Source of the DNA: Clostridiales bacterium
GTDB lineage: Bacteria; Bacillota; Clostridia; Oscillospirales; Oscillospiraceae
Assembly (NCBI GenBank): GCA_029098065.1
Contig: JAQXNP010000082.1
Location: 1 to 16,660, forward strand
Reading direction: 5' to 3'
DNA length: 16,660 bases
The position numbers and the translations under genes are program-made. The notes under the pieces are model-generated. The model did not search any database and was not told where the DNA came from. It saw only the letters and a program-made list of their open reading frames with translations. Shown here piece by piece: positions 1-7,569 of the stretch; within the stretch, counting starts at the first letter, position 1, and every line of letters begins with the position of its first letter.

Positions 1-908
1 GCGATGGCGGCCTCGTCCAGATAGCCGGTCAGATCACCGGAAAAGATTTCGGTGGCCTCCCGGGCCAGAGGGGAGTCCACTACCACCTCAAAGTCGGGGA
101 CGCTCCTGACCAGTCCCTCCTGCTTGATCTCCCGGATGAAGTAGAGCAGTTCCTGGGTGCGGCCCACGGCGAAGGCGGGGATGATGACATTGCCCCCCCT
201 GGCCATGGTCTCATCAATGATGGCGGCCAGTTCGTTTTTATAGTCGCCCCGGCCGGCGTGGAGCCGGTCGCCGTAGGTGCTCTCGGTGACCACATAGTCG
301 GCGGAGCCCTGGATGGGCTGGGGGTCCCGGATGATGGGCTGGTCCACGTTGCCCAGGTCGCCGGAGAAGACGATCTTCTTGGTCACGCCGGCCTCGGTGA
401 GCCAGAGCTGAGCCTCGGCGGAGCCCAGAAGATGGCCGGCGTCCACGAATTCCAGTTCCACGTCGTCATGGAGTCGGATGCGCTGGCCGTACTCGATGGG
501 GGCCAGGTGCTTCAGGGTCTCCTCAGCGTCCTGAATGGTGTAAAGGGGTTCCACCGGCGGTTTGCCCGCTCGCTGGCCCTTCTGGTTCTGCCACTGGGCG
601 TCGCTCTCCTGGATATGGGCGGAGTCCAGCAGCATGATGGACAGGAGCTTGGCGGTGAGCCGGGTGCAGTAGATGTTGCCGGTGAAGCCCTGCTTTACCA
701 GCAGGGGCAGGCGGCCGGAGTGGTCGATGTGGGCGTGGGTGACAATGACCGCCTCCACCATGCCGGGGTTGAAGTCCAGGACGCTGTTGTCAATCTCGTC
801 CCGGCCCTGCTGAAGTCCGCAGTCGATGAGATACTTGCGTCCGCCGCATTCCACGCAGTGGCAGCTTCCCGTCACAGCCCGGGCGGCACCGAAAAATGTG
901 AGTTTCAT
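1..908 (-). CDS. MBL-fold / beta-CASP RNA-processing exonuclease (partial, 3' end outside window)
   Basis: This is the N-terminal ~302 residues of a metallo-beta-lactamase-fold protein of the CPSF73/Ysh1-like beta-CASP group, a cytoplasmic zinc nuclease family acting on RNA. Seen: the protein begins MKLTFFGAARAVTGSCH, the zinc motif HAHIDH lies at residues 58-63, DAGHLLGS at about 157-163, FSGDLG at 181-186 and TESTYGDR at about 208-215. The beta-CASP insert begins near residue 240 (NVIIPAFAVGRTQE) and continues to VVVDSPLA at 276-282. Family members are usually about 450-540 residues, so roughly half is missing beyond base 1. The ATG at 908 is preceded by an AAGGAGG site that overlaps the end of the upstream gene, from which it is separated by only 2 bases, so the two genes are very probably one operon. 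The family assignment is firm. The RNA substrate cannot be inferred. Confidence 0.9.
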   Translation of the reverse strand, partial: MKLTFFGAARAVTGSCHCVECGGRKYLIDCGLQQGRDEIDNSVLDFNPGMVEAVIVTHAHIDHSGRLPLLVKQGFTGNIYCTRLTAKLLSIMLLDSAHIQESDAQWQNQKGQRAGKPPVEPLYTIQDAEETLKHLAPIEYGQRIRLHDDVELEFVDAGHLLGSAEAQLWLTEAGVTKKIVFSGDLGNVDQPIIRDPQPIQGSADYVVTESTYGDRLHAGRGDYKNELAAIIDETMARGGNVIIPAFAVGRTQELLYFIREIKQEGLVRSVPDFEVVVDSPLAREATEIFSGDLTGYLDEAAI

Positions 909-910
909 GT

Positions 911-2203
911 TCAGCCCTCCTTGTCGTCGGAGGCGCCGGAAGGCGCCCGATCCTGTCCCAGTTTCGATACTCTGGCCCATTCCACTCTCCGGTCGGAGAG
1001 TTTTTCCACCTGGATCCGGAGGCCGTCGGCCTCCACCGCCGGATGGCTGCCGTCGGCGGGGATCACGTCCAGCCGGGCAAAGACCAGGCCGCCCAGAGTC
1101 TCCGCCTCCTCCTCTTCCGGGAACTCCATGTTCAAAGCCTGAGCCACGTCATCCAGCCCGGCGGAACCGGCGATGCGCCAGAGGTTGTCTCCCAGGACTT
1201 CGATCTCCTGCTCGTCCTGGGGGTCGAATTCATCGTAGATGTTGCCCACCAGTTCTTCCAGCAGGTCCTCCATGGTGATGATGCCGCTGGTGCCGCCGTA
1301 TTCATCCACCACCACGGCCAGGTGGATCTTCCGGTTCTGCATGTCCCGGAACAGGACGTCTGTGCGGACCGTCTCCGGGACAAAATAGGCCTTCCGCAGC
1401 AGTTCCCGCACCGGTTTGGGATGGGATGCCCGGGCGTTGAGCAGATAGTCCCGGGTGTTCAAAATACCGATAATATCGTCCTGATCCTCTTCATAAACGG
1501 GGAACCGGGTGAGTCCGGAGGTCCGGATGGTCTCCACGATCTCCTCATCCGGATCGTCCGCCCACAGCATCACCACATCGGTGCGGTGGACCATCACGTC
1601 GCCGGCGGTGGAGTTGTTGAACTCAAAGACATTTTCAATGAGCTCTTTCTCCTCTTTTTCGATGGCGCCGTTTTCCTCGCCCTTGTCCACCATGAGGCGG
1701 ATGTCCTCCTCGGACACATCCTCGGTATTGGCGTGGGGATCGATCCCGCAAAGCCGCAGGAACAGACCGGTGAGGCCCAGGACCAGCCAGCACAGGGGCC
1801 GGAGGATCACGGATATAGCCCGGAGAAAGCCCAGCAGCCTCCGGCCCGCCCGCTGTGGATCATGAAGAGCCAGACGGCGGGGGAGATAGATCACCAGCAC
1901 CAGGTGGATCAGCCACAAAATGAGGAGTACCAGAACGGCGTCCCACACCGGGGAGCGAAGGCCGAAGCGGAACCATCGGGCGGCGGTGGCCGCCGCGGCG
2001 ATGATCTCCGCCGTCAATAGGATCCGGCAGGCGCACAGCGCGTGAACAGGGGATCGGGCCAGCCGGGCCAGAGGATCGCTCTCATTCCGAATCAGGGGAT
2101 CGGAAGAGAGCTCCTTCAGGGTGGTCTCTCCGGCGGCGCACAGGCCGCCCAGCAGAATGAGAATCAGCTCCATAAGTAATCGGGGAAGTGTGGGATCGCC
2201 CAC
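911..2203 (-). CDS. Hemolysin/CorC family CNNM-CBS transmembrane protein
   Basis: A 430-residue membrane protein of the HlyC/CorC (UPF0053) family, proposed in other bacteria to act in magnesium or other divalent-cation homeostasis. Seen: hydrophobic segments at about 10-22, 58-75, 86-106 and 128-149 make a CNNM/DUF21-like membrane domain. A CBS pair follows (about 202-255 and 268-320, including [16 protein letters not shown] at 305-320), then a CorC_HlyC C-terminal domain at about 330-412. The family segment normally read as SGSETAL appears here as CAAGETTL (22-29), so the membrane domain is diverged. I chose the GTG at 2203 because AAGGAGG lies 8 bases upstream; an upstream in-frame extension would start inside the leader, before this ribosome site. 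It is transcribed from an extended -10 promoter at 2248-2256 and is followed directly by the MBL nuclease gene. The exact transported ion is unknown. Confidence 0.88.
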   Translation of the reverse strand: MGDPTLPRLLMELILILLGGLCAAGETTLKELSSDPLIRNESDPLARLARSPVHALCACRILLTAEIIAAAATAARWFRFGLRSPVWDAVLVLLILWLIHLVLVIYLPRRLALHDPQRAGRRLLGFLRAISVILRPLCWLVLGLTGLFLRLCGIDPHANTEDVSEEDIRLMVDKGEENGAIEKEEKELIENVFEFNNSTAGDVMVHRTDVVMLWADDPDEEIVETIRTSGLTRFPVYEEDQDDIIGILNTRDYLLNARASHPKPVRELLRKAYFVPETVRTDVLFRDMQNRKIHLAVVVDEYGGTSGIITMEDLLEELVGNIYDEFDPQDEQEIEVLGDNLWRIAGSAGLDDVAQALNMEFPEEEEAETLGGLVFARLDVIPADGSHPAVEADGLRIQVEKLSDRRVEWARVSKLGQDRAPSGASDDKEG

Positions 2204-2247
2204 AGGGGATTCCTCCTTTTTATGTACCAAATGGTTTATCAAAAATC

Positions 2248-2256
2248 AGTATAACA
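2248..2256 (-). promoter_or_regulatory. Extended -10 promoter for the CorC/MBL operon
   Basis: On the minus strand the sequence reads TGTTATACT, a TGn motif directly before a TATACT -10 hexamer (hexamer at 2248-2253). No good -35 is visible 17 bases upstream, as is common for extended -10 promoters. A start near 2241 would give a leader of about 40 bases carrying the AAGGAGG site for the GTG at 2203. Confidence 0.6.
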
Positions 2257-2541
2257 CAGTTATGGGGAAAATGCACGAGAAAAGAGAAAAAGTGCCTTCT
2301 GATTTGCGCGCGGATGGCAAAAATCCCACAGCTCTGCCAGACGGTTGGAAAGAACTGGAAGCCGCATTGCCCGCGTGACCACATCCCGAATCCCCGGGGC
2401 CGATGTGGAACGGCACAGAAGCGGCGGGGCGGATAAAGGGGCTTCCGCGGAAAAGCCCCGGGTTCGGGGAATGGCTGGGAATCTGCCCAATATCAACAGA
2501 AAGCGTGAGAAGCGGGAGAAAAAATGTGGCAAAAGGCGCTC
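2257..2541. other. Intergenic region without a recognisable gene
   Basis: This ~285-base stretch separates two divergent promoters. Open frames cross it, but they lack ribosome sites and recognisable protein sequence. I see no tRNA, known riboswitch or CRISPR repeat. The only clear structure is the hairpin at 2438-2459. A fluoride riboswitch was specifically looked for, because a CLC-F-like gene lies downstream, and none was recognised by eye. Confidence 0.55.
2438..2459. repeat. 7-bp inverted repeat (GGGGCTT / AAGCCCC)
   Basis: GGGGCTT at 2438-2444 and AAGCCCC at 2453-2459 are exact reverse complements flanking an 8-base loop that contains the palindrome CCGCGG. On the minus strand the hairpin is followed by TTTATCC, a poor terminator tail. 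On the plus strand there is no T run. It may be a weak terminator of stray transcription or an operator; function unknown. Confidence 0.4.
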
Positions 2542-2570
2542 TTTTCATCCTTCATTTGAAGTGCTATAAT
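2542..2570 (+). promoter_or_regulatory. Sigma-A-type promoter for the CLC transporter
   Basis: TTTTCA (2542-2547, 4 of 6 matches to TTGACA), a 17-base spacer, and a perfect TATAAT (2565-2570) preceded by TGC, so it is also an extended -10. Transcription would begin near 2577, about 30 bases before the ATG at 2607. This fixes the gene start, because the in-frame extension that reaches back to about 2403 lies upstream of the promoter. Confidence 0.8.
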
Positions 2571-2606
2571 AACTCCGCTTTTGATGAACGGAAAAGCGGG
2601 TGTGTG

Positions 2607-3842
2607 ATGATGGGAGATTGGAAAGAAACCGGCCGGCAGGAACTGAGGGGCCTGGGGACCCGGCTGCTGGCCCTGCTGAAGTGGTGCGGTCTGGCCGTGG
2701 TCCTGGGGCTGGGCATCGGGCTGGTGGGGGCGGCGTTCCATGAGGCGGTGTCCTGGGCCACCCGGACCCGGGGGGAATTCCCGTGGCTGCTGTATCTGCT
2801 TCCTGCGGCGGGGCTGGCCATCGTGGGGCTCTACCGCCTGGCGGGCGTCTATGAGGATAAGGGGACCAATCTGGTGCTGGCCGCGGTCCGCGGAGAGGCC
2901 TCTCTGCCGTTCCGCACCGCGCCCCTGATCTTTATCGCCTCGTCCCTGACCCACCTGTGCGGAGGTTCCTCCGGCCGGGAGGGGGCCGCCCTCCAGATCG
3001 GAGGGTCCATCGCCTCCAGCTTTGGGCGGCATCTGGGCTTTGGGCCGGAAGATCAGCGGGTGCTGGTGGTCTGCGGTATGTCGGCCGCCTTTTCCGCCCT
3101 TTTTGGCACGCCGCTTACCGCCGCGGTTTTTTCCATGGAAGTGGCTCAGATCGGAGTGATGCGCTACGCCGCTCTGGTGCCGGCTCTGGTGTCCGCCCTG
3201 ACGGCCGTTCTGCTGGCCGGAAGGCTGGGCCTGGCTCCCACGGCCTATGCCGTGGCGGAGGTCCCTGCGCTGACCTCCCTGAGCCTGGCGCGGACGGTGC
3301 TGCTGGGAGTGCTGTGCGCCCTGGTGGCCGTCCTTTTCTTCAGCGCCATGCACGCGGCCCATGGAGCGTATGCCAGATATCTGAAGAATCCCTATCTCCG
3401 GGCTGCCGTGGGAGGCGGGATTGTCGTCATCCTGACCCTCCTGTCCGGCAGCCGGGACTACAACGGCGCGGGAGGGGAGCTCATCGCCGCCGCCGTGGCC
3501 GGGGAGGCGGCCCCCTGGGCGTTCCTGCTGAAGATTCTGTTCACCGCCCTGACGCTGGGGGCGGGGTTCAAGGGGGGCGAGATCGTGCCCGCCTTCTTTA
3601 CCGGAGCCACCTTCGGATGCGCGGCGGGGCCGCTGCTGGGGCTGCCCGCCTCTTTTGCCGCCGCGGCGGGGATCGTATCGGTGTTCTGCGGAGTGACCAA
3701 CTGTCCGCTGGCCTCCGTTCTCCTCTCTTATGAGCTCTTTGGCGGAGAGGGGCTGCCCCTGTATGCCGCCGCCTGCGCGGTGAGCTGGCTGGTTTCCGGC
3801 CGGGGAGGCCTGTACAGCGCGCAGACGGTGTACTCCGACTGA
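2607..3842 (+). CDS. CLC-family halide transporter, probably CLC-F type fluoride/proton antiporter
   Basis: A 411-residue polytopic CLC protein. Seen: GGSSGREGAALQIGG at 119-133 with the gating glutamate E125; SAAFSALFGTPLTAAVF at 159-175; FKGGEIVPAFFTGATFG at 321-337; and SGRGGLYSAQ near the C-terminus with Y403. The chloride-binding GSGIP motif of classical CLC proteins is replaced by KGTNLV at 85-90. The inner gating glutamate position after FSME is a valine (V179). The GREG, FKGGE and terminal LYxxQ pattern and the short length match the fluoride-exporting CLC-F branch as I remember it, not EriC chloride antiporters. Start: ATG 2607, tandem with ATG 2610 and GTG 2604; the ribosome site is weak. 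It is monocistronic, with its own promoter and a strong terminator at 3939-3983. CLC membership is certain. Fluoride specificity is inference, since one polar position differs (see findings). Confidence 0.85.
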   Translation: MMGDWKETGRQELRGLGTRLLALLKWCGLAVVLGLGIGLVGAAFHEAVSWATRTRGEFPWLLYLLPAAGLAIVGLYRLAGVYEDKGTNLVLAAVRGEASLPFRTAPLIFIASSLTHLCGGSSGREGAALQIGGSIASSFGRHLGFGPEDQRVLVVCGMSAAFSALFGTPLTAAVFSMEVAQIGVMRYAALVPALVSALTAVLLAGRLGLAPTAYAVAEVPALTSLSLARTVLLGVLCALVAVLFFSAMHAAHGAYARYLKNPYLRAAVGGGIVVILTLLSGSRDYNGAGGELIAAAVAGEAAPWAFLLKILFTALTLGAGFKGGEIVPAFFTGATFGCAAGPLLGLPASFAAAAGIVSVFCGVTNCPLASVLLSYELFGGEGLPLYAAACAVSWLVSGRGGLYSAQTVYSD

Positions 3843-3938
3843 GCCGGATGCGGTTTTTCTGAAAATACAGCAGGCGTTTTTTTGAAAAAGGTTCTTGTTC
3901 CGAACGCAGGATCTTTTCCGAATACACTTGCCGGATGG

Positions 3939-3983
3939 AAAAAACATGTGCGGAGCGTTTCAGGCGCTCCGCACATGTTTTTT
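3939..3983. terminator. Bidirectional rho-independent terminator between CLC gene and pyrG
   Basis: A perfect 19-bp inverted repeat: left arm AAAAAACATGTGCGGAGCG (3939-3957), loop TTTCAGG, right arm CGCTCCGCACATGTTTTTT (3965-3983). The A/T ends give a U tract on either strand, so it can end both the rightward CLC transcript and the leftward pyrG transcript, whose stop codon is only 2 bases away. Confidence 0.93.
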
Positions 3984-3985
3984 GA

Positions 3986-5596
3986 TCAGGCGTTATGATA
4001 GGCCTTGGCCGCAGAGATGAAATCCCGGAACAGGGGGTGTGCCTTGTTGGGCCGGCTCTTGAACTCGGGATGGAACTGGACGCCCACGAACCAGGGGTGG
4101 CCGGGCAGCTCCACGATCTCCACCAGCCGTCCGTCGGGAGAGAGACCGGCCAGATCCAGACCGGCGCTCACCAGGGCATCCCGGAATTCGTTGGAGAACT
4201 CATAGCGGTGGCGGTGGCGCTCATAGATGACCTCGGTGCCATAGGCGGCCCAGGTCCTGGAGCTCTGGCTGGTGATCCGGCAGGGATAGGCGCCCAGCCG
4301 CATGGTGCCGCCCTTGTCAGTGATGTCCCGCTGTTCGGGCATCAGGTCGATGACCGGGTGAGCGGTGGTTTTGCTGAACTCGCCGGACTGGGCGTCCTCC
4401 ATACCCGCCGCGTGGCGGGCGAACTCCACCACCGACATCTGCATCCCCAGGCAGATGCCGAAGTAGGGCACTTTATGCTCCCGGGCGTACCGGACGGCGG
4501 AGATCATGCCCTCGATGCCCCGCTCGCCAAAGCCGCCGGGGACCAGAATGCCGTCGCAGTCCTTGAAGACTTCGGCCGCGTTGCCGTCGTCGACCAGCTC
4601 GGAGTCCACCCAGTCGATATCCACCTTGACATCATTCTCGATTCCGCCGTGGGTCAGGGCCTCGGCCACGGAGAGATAGGCGTCGTGGAGGGCCATGTAC
4701 TTGCCCACCATGGCGATCTTCACGTGCTTTTCAGCGCTCTTGGCCCGCTCCACCATGTCCCGCCATTCTCCCAGAGCGGGGGCGCGGTCCTCCAGCCCCA
4801 GCCGTTTGCAGACCACGTGGGCCAGCCCCTCGTCCTCCAGCATCAGAGGAACTTCATAAAGGATGGGTGCGGTGAGATTGGGGATGACGTTTTTGGCGGG
4901 GATATTGCAGAAAAGGGAGATCTTGTTGCGCACGTCCTGAGGAATATCGTAATCAGAGCGGCAGATAATGACGTCGGGCTGGATGCCCAGAGAGAGCAGT
5001 TCCTTGGCGGAGTGCTGGGTGGGCTTGGACTTCAGCTCGCCGGAGCCGGGGATGGAGACGATGAGGGAGACGTGCAGGAACATGCAGTTCTCCCGCCCCA
5101 CCTCAGCCGCGGCCTGGCGGATGGCCTCCAGGAAGGGCTGGGACTCGATGTCGCCCACGGTGCCGCCGATTTCGGTGATGACTACATCGGTAGAGCCGTC
5201 CCTGCCCACCCGGTAGATGCGGTTCTTGATCTCATCGGTAATGTGGGGGATGACCTGAATCGTGCCGCCCAGGTAGTCGCCGCTGCGTTCCCGGCTGAGG
5301 ACAGTCCAGTATACCTTGCCTGAGGTGACGGAGGAATTGACGGTGAGATTCTCGTCGATGAAGCGCTCGTAGTGGCCCAGATCCAGATCGGTTTCAGCGC
5401 CGTCCTCGGTGACAAAGACCTCGCCGTGCTGGAACGGGCTCATGGTGCCCGGGTCTACATTCAGATACGGATCGAACTTCTGGATGGTCACCTTATAACC
5501 CCGGGCCTTCAGCAGCCGGCCCAGAGAGGCCGCCGTGATGCCCTTGCCCAGGCCGGAGACCACGCCGCCGGTGACAAAGATATATTTGGTCGCCAT
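3986..5596 (-). CDS. pyrG: CTP synthase
   Basis: CTP synthase converts UTP to CTP with ATP and glutamine, the last step of de novo pyrimidine nucleotide synthesis, in the cytoplasm. The protein has 536 residues, the usual length. Seen: the N-terminal synthetase domain starts [16 protein letters not shown] (P-loop-like, ~4-19) with [20 protein letters not shown] at ~40-59. The C-terminal class I glutamine amidotransferase has the nucleophile in GICLGMQ (C382) and the His/Glu pair in FHPEF (H509, E511). Start: the ATG at 5596 lies 9 bases after GGGGGAG; an in-frame ATG three codons earlier abuts that site and is less likely. It has its own promoter, divergent from thyA, and ends at the shared terminator. 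The leader shows no long attenuator; classic pyrG regulation by a reiterative G start is not evident here. Confidence 0.98.
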   Translation of the reverse strand: MATKYIFVTGGVVSGLGKGITAASLGRLLKARGYKVTIQKFDPYLNVDPGTMSPFQHGEVFVTEDGAETDLDLGHYERFIDENLTVNSSVTSGKVYWTVLSRERSGDYLGGTIQVIPHITDEIKNRIYRVGRDGSTDVVITEIGGTVGDIESQPFLEAIRQAAAEVGRENCMFLHVSLIVSIPGSGELKSKPTQHSAKELLSLGIQPDVIICRSDYDIPQDVRNKISLFCNIPAKNVIPNLTAPILYEVPLMLEDEGLAHVVCKRLGLEDRAPALGEWRDMVERAKSAEKHVKIAMVGKYMALHDAYLSVAEALTHGGIENDVKVDIDWVDSELVDDGNAAEVFKDCDGILVPGGFGERGIEGMISAVRYAREHKVPYFGICLGMQMSVVEFARHAAGMEDAQSGEFSKTTAHPVIDLMPEQRDITDKGGTMRLGAYPCRITSQSSRTWAAYGTEVIYERHRHRYEFSNEFRDALVSAGLDLAGLSPDGRLVEIVELPGHPWFVGVQFHPEFKSRPNKAHPLFRDFISAAKAYHNA

Positions 5597-5632
5597 ATTT
5601 TCCATCTCCCCCAATGATAATCAATCTCAGAC

Positions 5633-5661
5633 ATTTTATACTGGAAGCCGTGTTTCGTCAA
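5633..5661 (-). promoter_or_regulatory. pyrG promoter
   Basis: On the minus strand TTGACG (5656-5661), an exact 17-base spacer, and TAAAAT (5633-5638); each hexamer matches 5 of 6 consensus bases. Transcription would begin near 5626, giving a leader of about 30 bases that contains the GGGGGAG ribosome site. Confidence 0.75.
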
Positions 5662-5694
5662 GGCGTGTCCCGCGAAAAAGACGAAAAGAAGTCC

Positions 5695-5724
5695 TTGCTT
5701 CCCCCGATGTTTCCGTGGTATGAT
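5695..5724 (+). promoter_or_regulatory. thyA operon promoter
   Basis: TGGTATGAT at 5716-5724 is an extended -10 (TATGAT hexamer at 5719-5724). A weak -35, TTGCTT (5695-5700), lies 18 bases upstream. The start would be near 5731, leaving a ~20-base leader that is almost entirely the GGGGAGGGA ribosome site. It is back to back with the pyrG promoter, the two -35 elements being about 33 bases apart. Confidence 0.6.
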
Positions 5725-5750
5725 AAACAAAATTCGGGGAGGGATCCGCC

Positions 5751-6581
5751 ATGAGCTATGCTGACGAAGTTTTTCTTCAGAACTGCCGGGATATTCTGGA
5801 TCACGGAGTCTGGGACACCGATCTGAAGGTACGCCCCCATTGGGAGGACGGCGCCCCTGCCCACACCGTCAAGTGCTTCGGCATTGTCAACCGGTATGAC
5901 CTTCAGAAAGAATTTCCCATCCTCACCGTCCGGCGGCAGTATCTCAAGTCGGCAGTGGACGAACTGCTGTGGATCTGGCAGAAGAAGTCCAACAACATCG
6001 CGGATTTGTCCAGCCATGTGTGGGACGCCTGGGCGGATGAGAACGGCTCCATCGGCAAGGCCTACGGCTATCAGCTGGGGGTGAAGCACCACTATCCCGA
6101 GGGGGATATGGATCAGGTGGACCGGGTGCTCTGGCTTCTGAAGCACGACCCGGCCTCCCGGCGCATCCTGACCAACCTTTATAACCACCACGATCTGAGC
6201 GAAATGGCCCTCTATCCCTGCGCCTATTCCATGACCTTCAACGTGTCGGGAAATGTGCTCAACGCCATTCTGAACCAGCGCAGTCAGGACATGCTCACCG
6301 CCAATGGCTGGAATGTGATGCAGTACGCCGCCCTGGTGATGATGCTGGCCCAGGTCTCCGGCCTGGTGCCCGGCCAGCTGGTCCACGTCATTGCCGACGC
6401 CCATATCTACGACCGCCATGTGCCGGTGGTGGAGGAGCTGCTGAAGCGGGAGCCCTTCCCGGCCCCCAGGGTGACCCTGGATCCGTCGGTGACCGATTTC
6501 TATCAGTTCACCAAGCAGAGCTTTACCATGGAGGGATACCGCTGTCACGAGCTGGATGAAAAGATCCCGGTGGCCATATGA
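5751..6581 (+). CDS. thyA: Thymidylate synthase
   Basis: Methylates dUMP to dTMP using 5,10-methylene-tetrahydrofolate and yields dihydrofolate; cytoplasmic. The protein has 276 residues. Seen: the catalytic cysteine lies in ALYPCAYSMTFNV (C157), the phosphate-binding arginine pair in SRRIL (137-138), QRSQD at 176-180, and HVIADAHIYDRHV at ~212-224 matches the nucleotide-binding HxY region. Where classical enzymes read LGLPFN after QRSxD, this one reads TANGWN (183-188), so it belongs to a diverged Firmicutes ThyA branch. The ATG at 5751 follows GGGGAGGGA by 6 bases. It overlaps the next gene by 4 bases (ATGA), and folA follows, so the dihydrofolate it produces is recycled by a product of the same operon. 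Confidence 0.96.
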   Translation: MSYADEVFLQNCRDILDHGVWDTDLKVRPHWEDGAPAHTVKCFGIVNRYDLQKEFPILTVRRQYLKSAVDELLWIWQKKSNNIADLSSHVWDAWADENGSIGKAYGYQLGVKHHYPEGDMDQVDRVLWLLKHDPASRRILTNLYNHHDLSEMALYPCAYSMTFNVSGNVLNAILNQRSQDMLTANGWNVMQYAALVMMLAQVSGLVPGQLVHVIADAHIYDRHVPVVEELLKREPFPAPRVTLDPSVTDFYQFTKQSFTMEGYRCHELDEKIPVAI

Positions 6582-7033
6582 GAGTTTTGATCTCCGCCTG
6601 TCTGCTGGGCCTGCCCTGCCGGTATGACGGCACGGGAAAGCTGCTGGAAGAGGTGAACGGCCTGCTGGACCGGGTGACTTTCATCCCCGTCTGTCCCGAG
6701 CAGCTGGGGGGATTGCCCACGCCCCGTCCCCCCGCGGAACAGGTGGGGGAGCGGGTGCTTACCCGGACGGGGGACGATGTGACCGGAGCCTACCGCCGGG
6801 GCGGGGAATTGACGGCGGCCCTGGCGGAGTATCTGGACTGTCGGTGCGCTCTGATGAAGGCCAGAAGCCCCTCCTGCGGCAGCGGGACTATTTACGACGG
6901 GACCTTTACTTCCACCCGGGTCCCCGGAGACGGGACGGCGGCCCGGGCGGTGAAGGAACTGGGCATCCCCGTCTTTGACGAGGAGCACTGGTCAGATTTT
7001 CTGGACTATCTCAACGGGGGGGAAGCGCTGTGA
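6578..7033 (+). CDS. DUF523 family protein, TudS-like [4Fe-4S] thiouracil desulfidase
   Basis: A 151-residue stand-alone DUF523 protein. Seen: SACLLGLPCRYDG at 6-18, CPEQLGGLPTPR at 39-50 and LMKARSPSCGSG at 92-103. C8, C39 and C100 occupy the three cysteine positions that bind the [4Fe-4S] cluster in characterised TudS enzymes; C14, C88 and C90 are additional. TudS proteins remove sulfur from 2-thiouracil and, more efficiently, from 4-thio-UMP, which arises from turnover of thiolated tRNA. Its ATG overlaps the thyA stop (ATGA), and its own stop overlaps the folA start (GTGA). The three genes are therefore translationally coupled, which supports a role in pyrimidine nucleotide metabolism. Family assignment is strong. 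The exact substrate is inference. Confidence 0.87.
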   Translation: MRVLISACLLGLPCRYDGTGKLLEEVNGLLDRVTFIPVCPEQLGGLPTPRPPAEQVGERVLTRTGDDVTGAYRRGGELTAALAEYLDCRCALMKARSPSCGSGTIYDGTFTSTRVPGDGTAARAVKELGIPVFDEEHWSDFLDYLNGGEAL

Positions 7034-7509
7034 AAGCCATTGTTTCGGTAGACGCCAACTGGGCCATCGGGCGGGAGGGGAAACTGCTGTGCCCCGTTTC
7101 CGCCGATCTGAAGCGGTTCAGGCAGATCACCACGGGGCATCCGGTAATCCTGGGCCGGAAAACGCTGGCCACTTTCCCGGGGGGACGCCCCCTGCCCGGG
7201 CGCCGGAATCTGATTCTTTCCCGGACGCCCGGCTTTCTGGTGGAGGGAGCGGAGGTGTTTCCCAGCCTGGATGCCCTGCTGGCGGCGGCGCCGGAGGACA
7301 GCATCGTCATCGGCGGAGAGTCGGTGTACCGGGCGCTCCTGTCCCGATGCGAAACGATCTGGGTGACCCAGCTCGGCCGCGCGTTTCCTGCCGACGCATG
7401 GTTTCCCGCACTGGACCAGGACCCGGATTGGCGGGAAACGGAATCGGGCCCGATTCAGGAGGAAAATGGGATCACGTTCCGCTATATAACGTATTCCAGA
7501 GTCAAATGA
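7030..7509 (+). CDS. folA: Dihydrofolate reductase
   Basis: Reduces dihydrofolate to tetrahydrofolate with NADPH, replenishing the cofactor oxidised by ThyA. The protein has 159 residues, the usual length. Seen: the N-terminal VDANWAIGREGKLL; the catalytic acidic residue D26 in VSADLKRF; NADPH-binding GRKTLATFP (42-50) and GRRNLILSR (57-65); VIGGESVY (93-100); and a conserved T113 in WVTQ. The tryptophan that precedes the active-site Asp by five residues in E. coli (W22) is a cysteine here (C21), and the usual NLP is PVS. The start is GTG 7030, overlapping the upstream stop by 4 bases, with a G-rich site (GGGGGGGAAG) just upstream inside that gene. No terminator follows before the secG promoter, so read-through into secG is possible. 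Confidence 0.93.
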   Translation: MKAIVSVDANWAIGREGKLLCPVSADLKRFRQITTGHPVILGRKTLATFPGGRPLPGRRNLILSRTPGFLVEGAEVFPSLDALLAAAPEDSIVIGGESVYRALLSRCETIWVTQLGRAFPADAWFPALDQDPDWRETESGPIQEENGITFRYITYSRVK

Positions 7510-7522
7510 GCGGAAAAACCCC

Positions 7523-7551
7523 TTGCATTTCCCCCGAATCTGTGCTAATAT
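7523..7551 (+). promoter_or_regulatory. secG promoter
   Basis: TTGCAT (7523-7528), a 17-base spacer, and TAATAT (7546-7551) preceded by TGC, another extended -10. A start near 7558 would give a ~79-base leader containing the two hairpins at 7570-7619. The hexamers are only moderate matches. Confidence 0.5.
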
Positions 7552-7569
7552 AAAGTTCCTGTGGAAGTA

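Noticed and set aside
2403..2606. An in-frame upstream extension of the CLC transporter by 68 codons
   Set aside because: A TATAAT promoter with correct spacing lies inside it (2542-2570), and the extension has no CLC-like or membrane sequence, so translation starts at about 2607.
2250..2606. A fluoride riboswitch upstream of the CLC-F-like gene
   Set aside because: I could not recognise the conserved pseudoknot pattern. The promoter at 2542-2570 leaves only ~30 bases of leader, too short for one.
2493..3947. A 484-codon open frame antisense to the CLC gene
   Set aside because: Composition is Gln/Gly/Arg/Pro-rich with no domain, and it is a by-product of high-GC codon use in the real gene. 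It also crosses the terminator at 3939-3983.
3995..5323. A 442-codon open frame antisense to pyrG
   Set aside because: It lies entirely over a full-length, motif-complete CTP synthase. It has no ribosome site and no recognisable protein features.
5597..5750. A pyrimidine-sensing attenuator in the pyrG leader
   Set aside because: The mapped promoter leaves ~30 bases with no hairpin plus U tract, and the expected start does not show an obvious GGG reiterative-initiation site.
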